The translations under genes were made by a program, and so were the position numbers. From Halomonas zincidurans B6 (lineage in GTDB: Bacteria; Pseudomonadota; Gammaproteobacteria; Pseudomonadales; Halomonadaceae): a stretch of 64,000 nt of DNA. Where the stretch lies: assembly GCF_000731955.1 (NCBI RefSeq), contig NZ_JNCK01000001.1, positions 1,674,001-1,738,000 of the forward strand, written 5' to 3'. A model generated the notes under the pieces. It searched no databases and was not told the DNA's origin. It worked only from the letters and a program-made list of their open reading frames with translations. Shown here piece by piece: positions 8,588 through 21,864 of the stretch (the first letter of the stretch is position 1; each line of letters starts with the position of its first letter).

Positions 8588-9484
8588 CTAGACACCAGGC
8601 GCGAACAGGCCCGTCGACAGGTAGCGATCGCCCCGGTCGCAGACGATGAACGCAATCACCGCGTTCTCGACCCGCTCGGCGATACGCAGCGCCCCGGCCA
8701 GCGCGCCGCCCGACGAGACGCCGGCGAAGATGCCTTCCTCGCGAGCCAGGCGGCGCATGTGCTGCTCGGCTTCGTGCTGGCCGATGTCGAGTACCGTATC
8801 GACCCGCGAGGCGTCGAAGATGCTCGGCAGGTAGGCCTCGGGCCAGCGCCGAATACCGGCAATGCTCGCACCGTCGGACGGCTGCAGACCGACGATCTGG
8901 ACCTGCGGGGCGACCTCCTTGAAGTAACGCGACACGCCCATGATGGTGCCGGTGGTGCCCATCGAGCTGACGAAGTGGGTCAGCGTACCCTCAGTCTGGC
9001 GCCACAGCTCGGGGCCGGTGCCGCAATAGTGTGCCAGCGGATTGTCGGGATTGGCGAACTGGTTGAGCGGCTTGCCCTCGCCCTCGGCGACCATCCGCTC
9101 GGCCAGGTCTCGGGCGCCTTCCATGCCCTGCTGCCTGGTCACCGTGATCAGTTCGGCGCCGTAGGCGGCCATCGCCTGCTTGCGCTCGCTGGAGGCGCTG
9201 TCGGGCATGATCAGCACCATCCGGTAGCCCTTGATCGCCGCGGCCATGGCCAGGGCGATGCCGGTATTGCCCGAAGTCGCCTCGATCAGCGTATCGCCGG
9301 GCTCGATCTCGCCGCGGGCCTCGGCCTCGCGAATCATCGACAAGGCCGGACGATCCTTGACCGAGCCCGCCGGGTTGTCGCCTTCCAGCTTGGCCAGCAG
9401 GGTGTTGTTGCGACCGGCGGTGATGCGCTGCAGGCGCACCAGCGGCGTATTGCCGACCGTGTCTTCGAGAGTGGGAAATTCCAT
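8588..9484 (-). CDS. cysM: Cysteine synthase B (O-acetylserine sulfhydrylase)
   Basis: PLP enzyme that makes cysteine from O-acetylserine and sulfide or thiosulfate. At 298 residues it has CysM length, shorter than CysK. The PLP lysine is K43 in NPAGSVKDRP, the phosphate loop is TSGNTGIAL, and SMGTTGTIMG follows. The N-terminus with EDTVGNTPLVRLQRI is typical of CysM. A strong AAAGGAAG ribosome site precedes the ATG. It is transcribed divergently from barA, and a perfect TATAAT box lies in the shared gap. Confidence 0.95.
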   Translation of the reverse strand: MEFPTLEDTVGNTPLVRLQRITAGRNNTLLAKLEGDNPAGSVKDRPALSMIREAEARGEIEPGDTLIEATSGNTGIALAMAAAIKGYRMVLIMPDSASSERKQAMAAYGAELITVTRQQGMEGARDLAERMVAEGEGKPLNQFANPDNPLAHYCGTGPELWRQTEGTLTHFVSSMGTTGTIMGVSRYFKEVAPQVQIVGLQPSDGASIAGIRRWPEAYLPSIFDASRVDTVLDIGQHEAEQHMRRLAREEGIFAGVSSGGALAGALRIAERVENAVIAFIVCDRGDRYLSTGLFAPGV

Positions 9485-9556
9485 CAGCGCTTCCTTTGAG
9501 CCGTCGCCAGCGGCCGCGTCGCCTCCGACCCGAACCGCGGCGATAAAATTACTCGC

Positions 9557-9585
9557 ATTATATCCTTGCGATACGGCACTGGACA
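9557..9585 (-). promoter_or_regulatory. Candidate sigma-70 promoter for cysM
   Basis: On the minus strand a perfect TATAAT (9562-9557) is preceded, with 17-bp spacing, by TGTCCA (9585-9580), a weak -35. The start would lie about 65 nt upstream of the cysM ATG. The call rests on the -10 box alone being good. Confidence 0.45.
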
Positions 9586-9639
9586 GGCAGACTGATCGGC
9601 TATGGCATATTCTGCATCATGCCGTCAGCGAGAAGCCTC

Positions 9640-12348
<2,709 letters not shown>

Positions 12349-12350
12349 CT

Positions 12351-13136
12351 CTAGCGCCCGTGCTCATGCGCATGGCCGTCGTCCAGCGCCGCCACGAAAC
12401 CGGCCTCGTAGCCGGCGATAGCCAGGCGTTTCATCTCGGCGACGGCCTCCTTGAGCCCCACGAACAGCGCACGAGCGATGATCGCATGGCCGATGTTGAG
12501 CTCGGTGAGGCCGGGTATCGCGGCAATCGCCTCGACGTTGTGATAATTGAGACCGTGCCCGGCGTTGACCGTCAGGCCCAGTTCGAGGGCCAGCTCGGTG
12601 GCGGCCGCGACGCGCGTATGCTCGATGCGCGCGGTTTCGCCATGCGCGTCGGCATAGGCGCCGGTATGCAACTCGACGACCGGCGCGCCAGCCTCGAAAG
12701 CGGCGCGTATCTGGTCCGGCTCGGGGTCGATGAACAGCGACACCTCGCAGCCGGCGGCGGCCAGCCGTTCGCAGGCCGCGGCGATCGGGGCACGCGAACC
12801 GACGACATCCAGCCCACCTTCGGTGGTCAACTCTTCACGCTTTTCGGGTACCAGGCAGACATGCGCCGGGCGCACGCGTTCGGCAAGCGCAAGCATCTCC
12901 TCGGTGACCGCCATTTCCAGATTCATGCGCGTGTTGAGCATTTCGGCCAGGCGCAGCACATCAGCGTCCTGGATATGCCGCCGGTCCTCGCGCAGGTGCA
13001 GGGTAATCCCGTCGGCACCGGCCTGTTCGGCGAGCAGCGCAGCCTGGACCGGATCGGGATAGCGCGTGCCGCGCGCCTGGCGCAGAGTGGCGACATGGTC
13101 GATATTGACGCCGAGCAGGATCCGCGGGGGCTGCAT
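12351..13136 (-). CDS. pdxJ: Pyridoxine 5'-phosphate synthase
   Basis: Condenses 1-deoxyxylulose 5-phosphate with 3-amino-2-oxopropyl phosphate in the last step of the DXP-dependent vitamin B6 pathway. The 261-residue TIM-barrel protein begins ILLGVNIDHVATLRQARG, the family signature, and carries HLREDRRHIQDADV and VNAGHGLNYHN. The ATG at 13136 is chosen because AAGGAGA lies five bases upstream; an upstream in-frame start at 13169 would add unconserved residues. It follows recO, the usual neighbour, and ends in a His-containing tail. Confidence 0.95.
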   Translation of the reverse strand: MQPPRILLGVNIDHVATLRQARGTRYPDPVQAALLAEQAGADGITLHLREDRRHIQDADVLRLAEMLNTRMNLEMAVTEEMLALAERVRPAHVCLVPEKREELTTEGGLDVVGSRAPIAAACERLAAAGCEVSLFIDPEPDQIRAAFEAGAPVVELHTGAYADAHGETARIEHTRVAAATELALELGLTVNAGHGLNYHNVEAIAAIPGLTELNIGHAIIARALFVGLKEAVAEMKRLAIAGYEAGFVAALDDGHAHEHGR

Positions 13137-13180
13137 GCTTGTCTCCTTGGTTGGGCTGAATCGGGGCAAAGTGCGCTCGA

Positions 13181-13879
13181 TCAGTGTCGCCGACGCGCCG
13201 CCAGCTGTCGCATCAATTCGCGTGAACGCAACGGCGTCGCCCCCAGCAGAGGCGCCAGAGCCGCCCGCGTCAACGACTTGGCGACCCCCGCCAGGCCCGG
13301 GCTCGCCCAGTCGCCCTGGGCGAGCAGACGCAAGGTGCGACCGTCGATACCCGATGGGTCATCGGCGAGCTGGAAGTGACGTTGCGCGACGCGATAGACA
13401 TAGCGCGCCTGGGGATCCAGTTCGCGCTCGTCGAGATCGCGGAAGACCGGCTCGGCGTCGAGCGTCTCGAGCAGCGTGACTTCGAGCCGGCGCAGCGCCC
13501 CCGCGCGGCGCGCGGGGGTCGGCAATTCGCCGAGTAGCGCCGAATAGAAGGCAAACACCTCGGCGGCGGGCAGCAGCGGCGGCAATAGCCGAGTCAACAG
13601 CTCGTTGGCGTACAGACCGCACAACAGCCCTTCGCCGGCCAGCAGGCTCGCCGAGCCGCCGGATTCCATCAGCCGCAAGCGCTTGAGCTCGTTGTTGCCG
13701 CTCCAGGTGACGTGCAGCGGCGCGAACGGCTGGAGTCGCGAGCGATTCTTGCTGCCGGCGCGCTGCACGCCCTGGGCGACCGCCCGCACCCGGCCGTGTT
13801 CCAGGGTCAGCAGCTCGACCAGCGCGCTGGTCTCGCGGTAGGGACGCTTGTGCAGCAGATACGCCGGCTGAGGCTGCAT
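13181..13879 (-). CDS. recO: DNA repair protein RecO
   Basis: RecO acts with RecF and RecR to load RecA on SSB-coated gaps. The 232-residue protein opens with the OB-fold segment PAYLLHKRPYRETSALVELLT and GRVRAVAQGVQ, followed by the helical domain with GLYANELLTRLL. The ATG at 13879 lies two bases after the era stop; a TTG at 13885 is an alternative overlapping start. It is in the conserved era-recO-pdxJ run. No zinc-binding cysteine cluster is present, as in other gammaproteobacterial RecO. Confidence 0.93.
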   Translation of the reverse strand: MQPQPAYLLHKRPYRETSALVELLTLEHGRVRAVAQGVQRAGSKNRSRLQPFAPLHVTWSGNNELKRLRLMESGGSASLLAGEGLLCGLYANELLTRLLPPLLPAAEVFAFYSALLGELPTPARRAGALRRLEVTLLETLDAEPVFRDLDERELDPQARYVYRVAQRHFQLADDPSGIDGRTLRLLAQGDWASPGLAGVAKSLTRAALAPLLGATPLRSRELMRQLAARRRH

Positions 13880-13881
13880 GC

Positions 13882-14784
13882 TCAATCCAGGTTGTAGCCC
13901 AGGCTCTTCAGCGCCCGATCGTCATCCGACCAGCCGCGCTTGACCTTGACCCACAGGTTGAGCATCACCTTGGCGCCGAAGGCGCGCTCCATGTCCAGGC
14001 GCGCCTCGCGACCGATGCTCTTGATCCGCTCACCGTTCTCGCCGATCAGAATCTTCTTTTGTCCCGGGCGCTCGACCAGCATCAATGCACTGATGTGGAT
14101 GATCCGCTGTTCGTCGCGAAACTCCTCGATCTCGACGGTCATCTGGTAGGGCAGCTCGTCGCCGAGCTGGCGCATGACTTTCTCGCGCACCAGTTCGGCG
14201 GCCAGAAAGCGCTGGCTGCGATCGGTCACCTGGTCGTCGGGGAAGTAATGGATGCTTTCCGGCAGGTACTTGGCGACCTCGCTTTCCAGTTCGGCAACGT
14301 TGCTGCCGTGCTTGGCCGACAGCGGCAGGATCGCGGCGAACTCGCGCTTGGCCTGCAGCGTCTCGAGCCAGGGCAACAGATCGCGCTTGTCGCCCAGGCG
14401 ATCGACCTTGTTGACCGCCAGGATCACCGGCGCCTTGACGTGGGTGAGCTTGTCCAGCACCACGTCGTCCTCGTCTGTCCAGCGGGTACGATCGATCAGC
14501 AAGACCACGCAGTCGACATCGCGCAACGCCTGAGTCGCCGCCTGGTTCATGAAGCGGTTGATCGCCTTGTTGCGATCCCTGGACTGGATATGCATGCCGG
14601 GCGTGTCGACATAGATGAACTGCGCGCCCTTGTCGGTCTTGATGCCCATTATCTGGTGGCGTGTGGTCTGCGGACGCCGCGAGGTGATCGAGATCTTCTG
14701 GCCGAGGATACGGTTCATCAAGGTCGACTTGCCGACGTTGGGACGGCCGACGATGGCGACGAATCCACAGGTCTGTTGGCTCAT
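13882..14784 (-). CDS. era: GTPase Era
   Basis: Essential GTPase that binds the 3' end of 16S rRNA during 30S maturation. The 300-residue protein shows G1 GRPNVGKST, G3 DTPGMH, G4 NKVD, and a C-terminal KH domain with GENGERIKSIG. The ATG at 14784 overlaps the rnc stop as ATGA, giving the classic rnc-era translational coupling. An upstream in-frame extension would be a shadow of rnc and is not conserved. Confidence 0.97.
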   Translation of the reverse strand: MSQQTCGFVAIVGRPNVGKSTLMNRILGQKISITSRRPQTTRHQIMGIKTDKGAQFIYVDTPGMHIQSRDRNKAINRFMNQAATQALRDVDCVVLLIDRTRWTDEDDVVLDKLTHVKAPVILAVNKVDRLGDKRDLLPWLETLQAKREFAAILPLSAKHGSNVAELESEVAKYLPESIHYFPDDQVTDRSQRFLAAELVREKVMRQLGDELPYQMTVEIEEFRDEQRIIHISALMLVERPGQKKILIGENGERIKSIGREARLDMERAFGAKVMLNLWVKVKRGWSDDDRALKSLGYNLD

Positions 14785-15470
14785 GGGCGGCCTCCTCGCG
14801 GGTCGAGCAGGGCCAGCGCTTTCTGTGCGGCTTCCTGCTCGGCATGACGGCGGCTCGATCCCACACCGCGTGTGAGATTGTCGAGCATGTCGATGTGACA
14901 CTCCACGGTGAAGGTCTGGGCATGCGCCTCGCCCTCCACGCAGGTCACGTCATAGCGCGGCAGCGGCGCCTGACGCGCTTGCAGGAATTCCTGCAAGCGC
15001 GTCTTGGGGTCCTTCTGGGTGTCGAGCAGATCGAGCGACTCCAGGCGGGTGCCGTACCAGGCGAGGATTCGCGCCTTGACCGCATCCATGCCGGCATCCA
15101 GATAGATCGCGCCGATCACCGCCTCCATGGCGTCGGCGAGGATCGAGTCGCGCCGAAAGCCACCGCTTTTCATCTCGCCGGAGCCCAGACGAAGCTGTTC
15201 GCCGATTTCGAACTCACGGGCCAGCTCGGCCAACGTCTGGCCCTTGACCAGCCGCGCACGCAACCGTGAAAGCTGACCTTCGCGGGCCTGGGGGAAACGC
15301 TGGAACAGCGCCTCGCCGATGACGAAGTTGACGATCGAATCGCCCAGGAATTCCAGGCGCTCGTTGTTGTCCCCACCATAGCTGCGGTGGGTCAAGGCTA
15401 GCTCCAGCAAGCTTGCATCGCGGAAACGATAGCCGATACGGCGGCTGAAGGCATTGTGGGAATTGCTCAC
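14781..15470 (-). CDS. rnc: Ribonuclease III
   Basis: Double-strand-specific endonuclease for rRNA and mRNA processing. From the GTG at 15470 the protein has 229 residues, close to the 226 of E. coli. The catalytic segment is NERLEFLGDS, with ALTHRS upstream, and the C-terminal dsRNA-binding domain begins DPKTRLQEFLQ and ends GSSRRHAEQEAAQKAL. No ATG fits; the GTG was chosen by length against the family, and a TTG at 15521 would add 17 residues. lepB ends 47 bases upstream. Confidence 0.96.
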   Translation of the reverse strand: MSNSHNAFSRRIGYRFRDASLLELALTHRSYGGDNNERLEFLGDSIVNFVIGEALFQRFPQAREGQLSRLRARLVKGQTLAELAREFEIGEQLRLGSGEMKSGGFRRDSILADAMEAVIGAIYLDAGMDAVKARILAWYGTRLESLDLLDTQKDPKTRLQEFLQARQAPLPRYDVTCVEGEAHAQTFTVECHIDMLDNLTRGVGSSRRHAEQEAAQKALALLDPRGGRP

Positions 15471-15517
15471 AAAACTGCTGCTCTCGATTGGGCTGGAAGA
15501 CGTTGCGACACGAGCGC

Positions 15518-16321
15518 TCAAGGAATTAGTCGGACCGAGTCGAAACTCGGCAGGCCGCCGTCCCAATTCATCCATACGGCAAAGGCCTGGCCGACGATAT
15601 TGGCCTGGGGCACGAAACCCCAGTAACGACTGTCGTTGGAATGATCGCGATTGTCGCCCATCACGAAATACTGGCCCGGCGGCACCGTGACCTCGCGCAT
15701 CTGCGGGCCCGGATCGCGCGGGTTGTTGTAGAGCGCATGCTCGTGCTCGCCCAGCCATTCCCGGAATTCTAGCTCGCCCGGAGCGCCCTCGGGATTCTCG
15801 TCGACCAGCTCCTTGGGCACCGGTTCGCCGTTGATGTAGAGCTGCTTGCCTTCGTAGCGGATGCGATCCCCCGGCAACCCCACCACGCGCTTGATGAAAT
15901 TGACCGAGGGGTCCTCAGGAAAGCGAAACACCATGACGTCGCCGCGTTGCGGCTCGCCCAGGTCGACGAACTCGGTATTGGTCACCGGTAGCCGCAAGCC
16001 GTAGGCAAACTTGTTGACCAGGATGAAATCGCCGATTTCCAGCGTCGGCCGCATCGAGCCCGAGGGGATCTGGAACGGCTCGGCCAGGAAACTGCGCAGC
16101 AACAACACCACCAGCAGCACCGGAAAGAACGAGCGGGCATAGTCGACCGGCCAGGGCTCGCGAGCGAGCTTGCGCCGGGTGCCGTCATCCAGTGTGGCGC
16201 CGTTCGCCGACTCTACCGACGCCAGCCGCGCCAGGCGTCGACGCCGCCACCAGGTGACGTCCAGCAGCCATACCAATCCCGTGACGGCCACGGCCACCAC
16301 CAGCAGTAGCGAAAAGTCCAT
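15518..16321 (-). CDS. lepB: Signal peptidase I
   Basis: Inner-membrane serine protease that removes Sec and Tat signal peptides on the periplasmic side. The 267-residue protein has TM helices at about 4-24 and 62-80. The catalytic Ser89 lies in IPSGSM and the Lys144 general base in NFIKRVVGLPGD. The box GDNRDHSNDSRYWGFVP is also present. It lies just after lepA (13 bp gap), as in E. coli and Pseudomonas. Confidence 0.97.
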   Translation of the reverse strand: MDFSLLLVVAVAVTGLVWLLDVTWWRRRRLARLASVESANGATLDDGTRRKLAREPWPVDYARSFFPVLLVVLLLRSFLAEPFQIPSGSMRPTLEIGDFILVNKFAYGLRLPVTNTEFVDLGEPQRGDVMVFRFPEDPSVNFIKRVVGLPGDRIRYEGKQLYINGEPVPKELVDENPEGAPGELEFREWLGEHEHALYNNPRDPGPQMREVTVPPGQYFVMGDNRDHSNDSRYWGFVPQANIVGQAFAVWMNWDGGLPSFDSVRLIP

Positions 16322-16334
16322 GCGTGATCAGTTC

Positions 16335-18152
<1,818 letters not shown>

Positions 18153-18280
18153 TAAGCCCGATCCGGTTTCATGAACACACCTGAGTGCGCGACGAGAGTG
18201 TCGCAGTCGGCATGTCGAAATGTCTGGCTGGCATTGTACCGGCAAGGTCACGGCAAGGACAGCGAAGCGCAGGCGCCCGA

Positions 18281-18307
18281 CGCACAACGGGGCCCCGTGG
18301 GGCCCCG
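18281..18307 (-). terminator. Terminator hairpin after mucD
   Basis: A 9-bp stem CGGGGCCCC / GGGGCCCCG (18288-18307) with a two-base spacer lies 31 bases past the mucD stop. On the minus strand it is followed by TTGTGCG, so the U-run is poor. It probably separates the rpoE-mucD transcript from lepA. Confidence 0.6.
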
Positions 18308-18338
18308 CTCATTCACTGACGAGCGACGCGCTCTCGCC

Positions 18339-19781
18339 TCATTCCGCGTCGTCGTTGCCCAGCCGCAGCGCCACGAACAGCGAACGGCCGTCGCGCATCA
18401 GACGCACCGGAACCACGCGATCCTTGCCGACCTGGCCAATGACCTCGGCCAACTGTTGCGGTGATTCGATGGGTTTCTGATCCAGCGAAACGATCACGTC
18501 ACCGGGCTTGAAACCGGCCGCCGCCGCCGCACCGGACGGATCGATGTCGACGATACGCACCCCGCTATCGATGCCTAGCTGCTTGAGCTGGTTGCTCTCC
18601 AGCGCGCTGACCACAACGCCCAGGCGGCTCTGTGAATCGTCGCCCTGGGCGCCACCGGCCAGCGCCTGCTGCTCTTCGGGCCAATCGCCGACGGTGACCG
18701 CCTTGGTCAGCTGCTCACCGTTGCGCAACAGCTCGAGCTCGACCTTTCCGCCCGGAGCGATCTTGCCGATCAGGCGCGGCAGCGTGGTCGACTGATCGAC
18801 CTTCTGGCCATCCACGGCGACGATGATGTCGCCCGCCTGCAGGCCGGCCTTGGCTGCCGGTGCGCCCTCGGCGACATCGGCGATCAAGGCCCCGCGCGGG
18901 CCGTCGAGCCCGAACGACTCAGCCAGATCACGCGATACCGGCTGAATCACCACGCCCAGCCAGCCGCGACTCACCTGACCGCTTTCGCGCAGCTGATCGG
19001 CGATGTCCATCGCCACGCTGATCGGGATCGCGAAAGACAGACCCATGAAGCCGCCGCTGCGGGTGAAGATCTGCGAGTTGATGCCGACCACTTCCCCCTC
19101 GAGGTTGAACAGCGGCCCCCCGGAATTGCCCGGGTTGATCGCCACGTCGGTCTGGATGAACGGCACATAGGCATCTGAGGGCAGCGTGCGATCGATGGCG
19201 CTGACGATACCCGCCGTCACCGAATGATCGAAGCCGAACGGCGAACCGATGGCGGCAACCCACTCGCCGACCTCGAGCTGCTCGGAGTTGCCGATATTGA
19301 GCGTCGGCAGGTTGTCGGCATCGACCTTGAGCAGCGCCACGTCGGTCTTCTTGTCGGCGCCGACCAGCTTGGCCTTGAGTTCCCGGCGATCATTGAGGCG
19401 CACCATGATCTCATCGGCGCCATTGACCACGTGCGCATTGGTCAGGATGTAGCCATCCTCGCCGATGATGAATCCGGAGCCCAGCGAACGGCGCTCCTCG
19501 GAGCCTCCGCCGTTACCGCCGGGAGGGCCGAAGGGGATCTGATCGCCAAAGAAGCGCCGAAAGATTTCCGGAACCTCCTGCTGACCCTGGCCGCCCCAGG
19601 GCCCCATGCTGGTACGCTGCACCTCGCGGGTCGTGGAGATATTGACGACCCCGGGAGCGGCCTGCTTGACCAGCTGGGTGAAATCGGGCAGATCCTGGGA
19701 CTGCGCCGCCTGCGCCTGCAGCGTGACGACGGCCAGCATGACCATCAGCCACATGGAGAGCTGTCGTGTAATGCGTTGCAT
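18339..19781 (-). CDS. mucD: Periplasmic serine protease of the DegP/MucD (HtrA) family
   Basis: Periplasmic protease/chaperone that clears misfolded envelope proteins and damps the sigma-E response. From the ATG at 19781 (AGGAG six to seven bases upstream) the protein has 480 residues: a signal peptide ending near AQAAQS, a trypsin-like domain with TNAHVV (His), TDVALLK (Asp) and GNSGGPLF (Ser), then two PDZ domains. The place after rseB matches mucD of Pseudomonas. A sigma-E-like promoter lies about 85 bases upstream of the start. Confidence 0.95.
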   Translation of the reverse strand: MQRITRQLSMWLMVMLAVVTLQAQAAQSQDLPDFTQLVKQAAPGVVNISTTREVQRTSMGPWGGQGQQEVPEIFRRFFGDQIPFGPPGGNGGGSEERRSLGSGFIIGEDGYILTNAHVVNGADEIMVRLNDRRELKAKLVGADKKTDVALLKVDADNLPTLNIGNSEQLEVGEWVAAIGSPFGFDHSVTAGIVSAIDRTLPSDAYVPFIQTDVAINPGNSGGPLFNLEGEVVGINSQIFTRSGGFMGLSFAIPISVAMDIADQLRESGQVSRGWLGVVIQPVSRDLAESFGLDGPRGALIADVAEGAPAAKAGLQAGDIIVAVDGQKVDQSTTLPRLIGKIAPGGKVELELLRNGEQLTKAVTVGDWPEEQQALAGGAQGDDSQSRLGVVVSALESNQLKQLGIDSGVRIVDIDPSGAAAAAGFKPGDVIVSLDQKPIESPQQLAEVIGQVGKDRVVPVRLMRDGRSLFVALRLGNDDAE

Positions 19782-19866
19782 CGGGAACTCCTGTGTCATG
19801 GTTCTGGAGCGGGCGCTCCGTTGGTCGGGGGCAAGTACCGAGAGTGACATGCATGCACCCGAACCG

Positions 19867-19893
19867 TTTGATAGCGACCCGGGGCAAGAGTTC
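19867..19893 (-). promoter_or_regulatory. Sigma-E (AlgU)-like promoter ahead of mucD
   Basis: On the minus strand GAACTC (19893-19888), a 16-base spacer and TCAAA (19871-19867) match the sigma-E consensus GAACTT-N16/17-TCTRA at 9 of 11 positions. The start would lie near 19860, about 80 nt before the mucD ATG, in the 179-bp rseB-mucD gap. Confidence 0.5.
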
Positions 19894-19960
19894 AGCGGGA
19901 TCAGTGAAATCGGCAGCCGGCCGTTGACAGACCCGTTCCATGCCGCCCCGTGCAGCCCCC

Positions 19961-20962
19961 TCACGGCGTTGCCGATCGTGGCTGGGACGCGACGGCAGGA
20001 CGGTACTCGACTTGCGCGGCCACACGCCGCAGCACCTCGGGCGGGACCTCACCCATCACCACCACCTGGTAGATGCGCCCGGCGACACGCAGGTGGCGTA
20101 CGGCGGCGTACGACACACCCAGGCGGTGCAGCCCGGGAGTGAGTGCCCGGTCAGGCGTTGCCAGCGGTTCGATGAAGACGCTGAAGCTCGCCAGGCCATC
20201 GCTATACAGGCGATGACCCAGTGGCAGCGAATCGATGCTCGATGCCTGCGGCAATGCCAGGGAACGATAACCGGTCGGCAACCAGCCGAGCTGCCAGGGT
20301 TGCGGCGGCACTTCGGTCGAAGCGTCGAACGCGACAGCGCCTTCATAGAGCGTCGGCTGGTCGAGCTCGGTCATCTGGAAAGTTTCGATGATCTGCCCGT
20401 CGGCATCTATCAATACTCGTTTGAGCGGCAGCCCCGTCGACCGGTCGAGCCATAGCCGATGGCCGTAGCGCAGGCTGTCGAGCGGCTCGATATCCAGGCG
20501 GACACTCGGCCGCCCGGCAATCCGCGACTCGCCGCCCAGCGACACGCGGTAATGATTGTCGATGATCGGCAGGCTCGCCGACGGCGAAACGCCACCGACA
20601 GCCAGCCCCGAGAGGCTGTCTCGGGCGATGCGCCCATGGCCTTCGTAGACCACCGCCGGACCGTCGAGATAGCTGGCCGCCTCGCGCTCGACGCCGTCGC
20701 GGATCGCGCGGGAGAGCGCCAGGGTGCGCACTCCGTCGCCGCTGATGCGCACGCCGCGCGCCTGAAAAAGATAGCAGCGACTGGCCCACAGGCTACGTTC
20801 CAGCCAGCCGATGGGCGATGCGGGAGTCTCCAGCCGATCCAACTGCCGGCAATCGAAGCCGCCCGACGACTTCTCGTCGGACACAGCGAGGCCGCTGGAC
20901 AACAGGTAGACGACGGCCATCAAGGCCGCCGATATATAGGGTGCTCTCTTCGACGTGCGCAT
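19961..20962 (-). CDS. rseB: Sigma-E regulatory protein RseB/MucB
   Basis: Periplasmic sensor that binds the RseA/MucA periplasmic domain and lipids or LPS and controls its proteolysis. The 333-residue protein has a signal peptide (basic MRTSKR, then a hydrophobic stretch ending near GLAVSDE) and the RseB pattern WLERSLWASRCYLFQARG, YEGHGRI, and GHRLWLDRSTGLPLKR. The ATG at 20962 overlaps the rseA stop in TGATG. No rseC/mucC gene lies between it and mucD. Confidence 0.93.
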   Translation of the reverse strand: MRTSKRAPYISAALMAVVYLLSSGLAVSDEKSSGGFDCRQLDRLETPASPIGWLERSLWASRCYLFQARGVRISGDGVRTLALSRAIRDGVEREAASYLDGPAVVYEGHGRIARDSLSGLAVGGVSPSASLPIIDNHYRVSLGGESRIAGRPSVRLDIEPLDSLRYGHRLWLDRSTGLPLKRVLIDADGQIIETFQMTELDQPTLYEGAVAFDASTEVPPQPWQLGWLPTGYRSLALPQASSIDSLPLGHRLYSDGLASFSVFIEPLATPDRALTPGLHRLGVSYAAVRHLRVAGRIYQVVVMGEVPPEVLRRVAAQVEYRPAVASQPRSATP

Positions 20963-21666
20963 CACCGCGGGCTCATCGGCTCCTGGGCAGAAGCGCGCAG
21001 CAACGGCATCCAGGGCTCGCCGGAGCGATAGGCCGCGCCTTGCGCATGACGTTCAAGATAGGTCTGCAGCAGACGTGCCTGCTCGATATCGCCACGCTGC
21101 GATTGACGCTGGCTGGGTGCCATGAACATCGGCGCCCCCAGGTCGGCGCCCACCGTCATCACGCCACTGTTGCCGCCACCGAACGAAGGATACAGCCCTG
21201 ACAGGCTGGTCGGCGCATCGACGTCCAGCGGCGCACTGGCCAGGGAGGCACCGTTCCCGCCGGTTGCGACCCCACTGCCCGACGCTGTCTGACGGGTGAG
21301 TTCGTCAGGCGCAGCCGGATTGAGACTGTTGTAGACCTGGACGCCCGAGATCACCAGTACCGACACCGTGGCTGCCACCGCGGCGCTGCCCGAAAACGAC
21401 AAGCCGCCATGACGCCTGGCCACGACGGACTCGCCAGGCGTGGGGACCGGCTCGTCGGCGATCCGCGCGATTATTCCCGCCGACAGATCGACCTGCATCG
21501 CGACGCCATGCTCGCGGCGCATAAGGCTGCGTGCCAGATGATAGCGACGCCAGACGTCGGCTGTTTCGGGAGAATCGTCGAGCGACTTGAGCGCGCGGCG
21601 CAGCTCGAGTTCATCGCCTTCGTTGTCCATCAACGCGGACAGCGATTCCCGTAATTTGTCATTCAT
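20962..21666 (-). CDS. rseA: Anti-sigma-E factor RseA/MucA
   Basis: Single-pass inner-membrane protein that holds sigma-E in the cytoplasm until stress-induced cleavage. From the ATG at 21666 it has 234 residues: an N-terminal sigma-binding domain (KLRESLSALMDNE, then DVWRRYHLARSLMR), one TM helix at about residues 100-120, and a periplasmic part rich in Gly, Ser and Ala. It follows rpoE after 198 bp that hold a sigma-E-like promoter, and it is coupled to rseB. Confidence 0.93.
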   Translation of the reverse strand: MNDKLRESLSALMDNEGDELELRRALKSLDDSPETADVWRRYHLARSLMRREHGVAMQVDLSAGIIARIADEPVPTPGESVVARRHGGLSFSGSAAVAATVSVLVISGVQVYNSLNPAAPDELTRQTASGSGVATGGNGASLASAPLDVDAPTSLSGLYPSFGGGNSGVMTVGADLGAPMFMAPSQRQSQRGDIEQARLLQTYLERHAQGAAYRSGEPWMPLLRASAQEPMSPR

Positions 21667-21807
21667 CTCACACCCCCACAGTCGACAAGGCATAAGGCCG
21701 GCAATCGACCCGCCTGCAGGTCCCGAACTGACGGAAACATCCGACCCCATGCCCAGACGCCGCCACTTTCATGATGTCTTGCATCGCAGCGGCGTACGAA
21801 CACCCAC

Positions 21808-21834
21808 TGAGACGCCATTGAGCGCGGACAGTTC
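21808..21834 (-). promoter_or_regulatory. Sigma-E (AlgU)-like promoter ahead of rseA
   Basis: On the minus strand GAACTG (21834-21829), a 16-base spacer and TCTCA (21812-21808) match GAACTT-N16/17-TCTRA at 9 of 11 positions. It lies in the 198-bp rpoE-rseA gap, and the spacing is identical to that of the site before mucD. Confidence 0.5.
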
Positions 21835-21864
21835 AGCCGCGGACGGTAGAATTTCGTCAACCGC

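Noticed and set aside
6186..8591. 800-codon plus-strand frame opposite relA
   Set aside because: Same antisense artefact; relA is unambiguous by domains.
19782..19960. Remnant of rseC/mucC in the rseB-mucD gap
   Set aside because: None of the frames shows the RseC cysteine pattern or its paired membrane helices.
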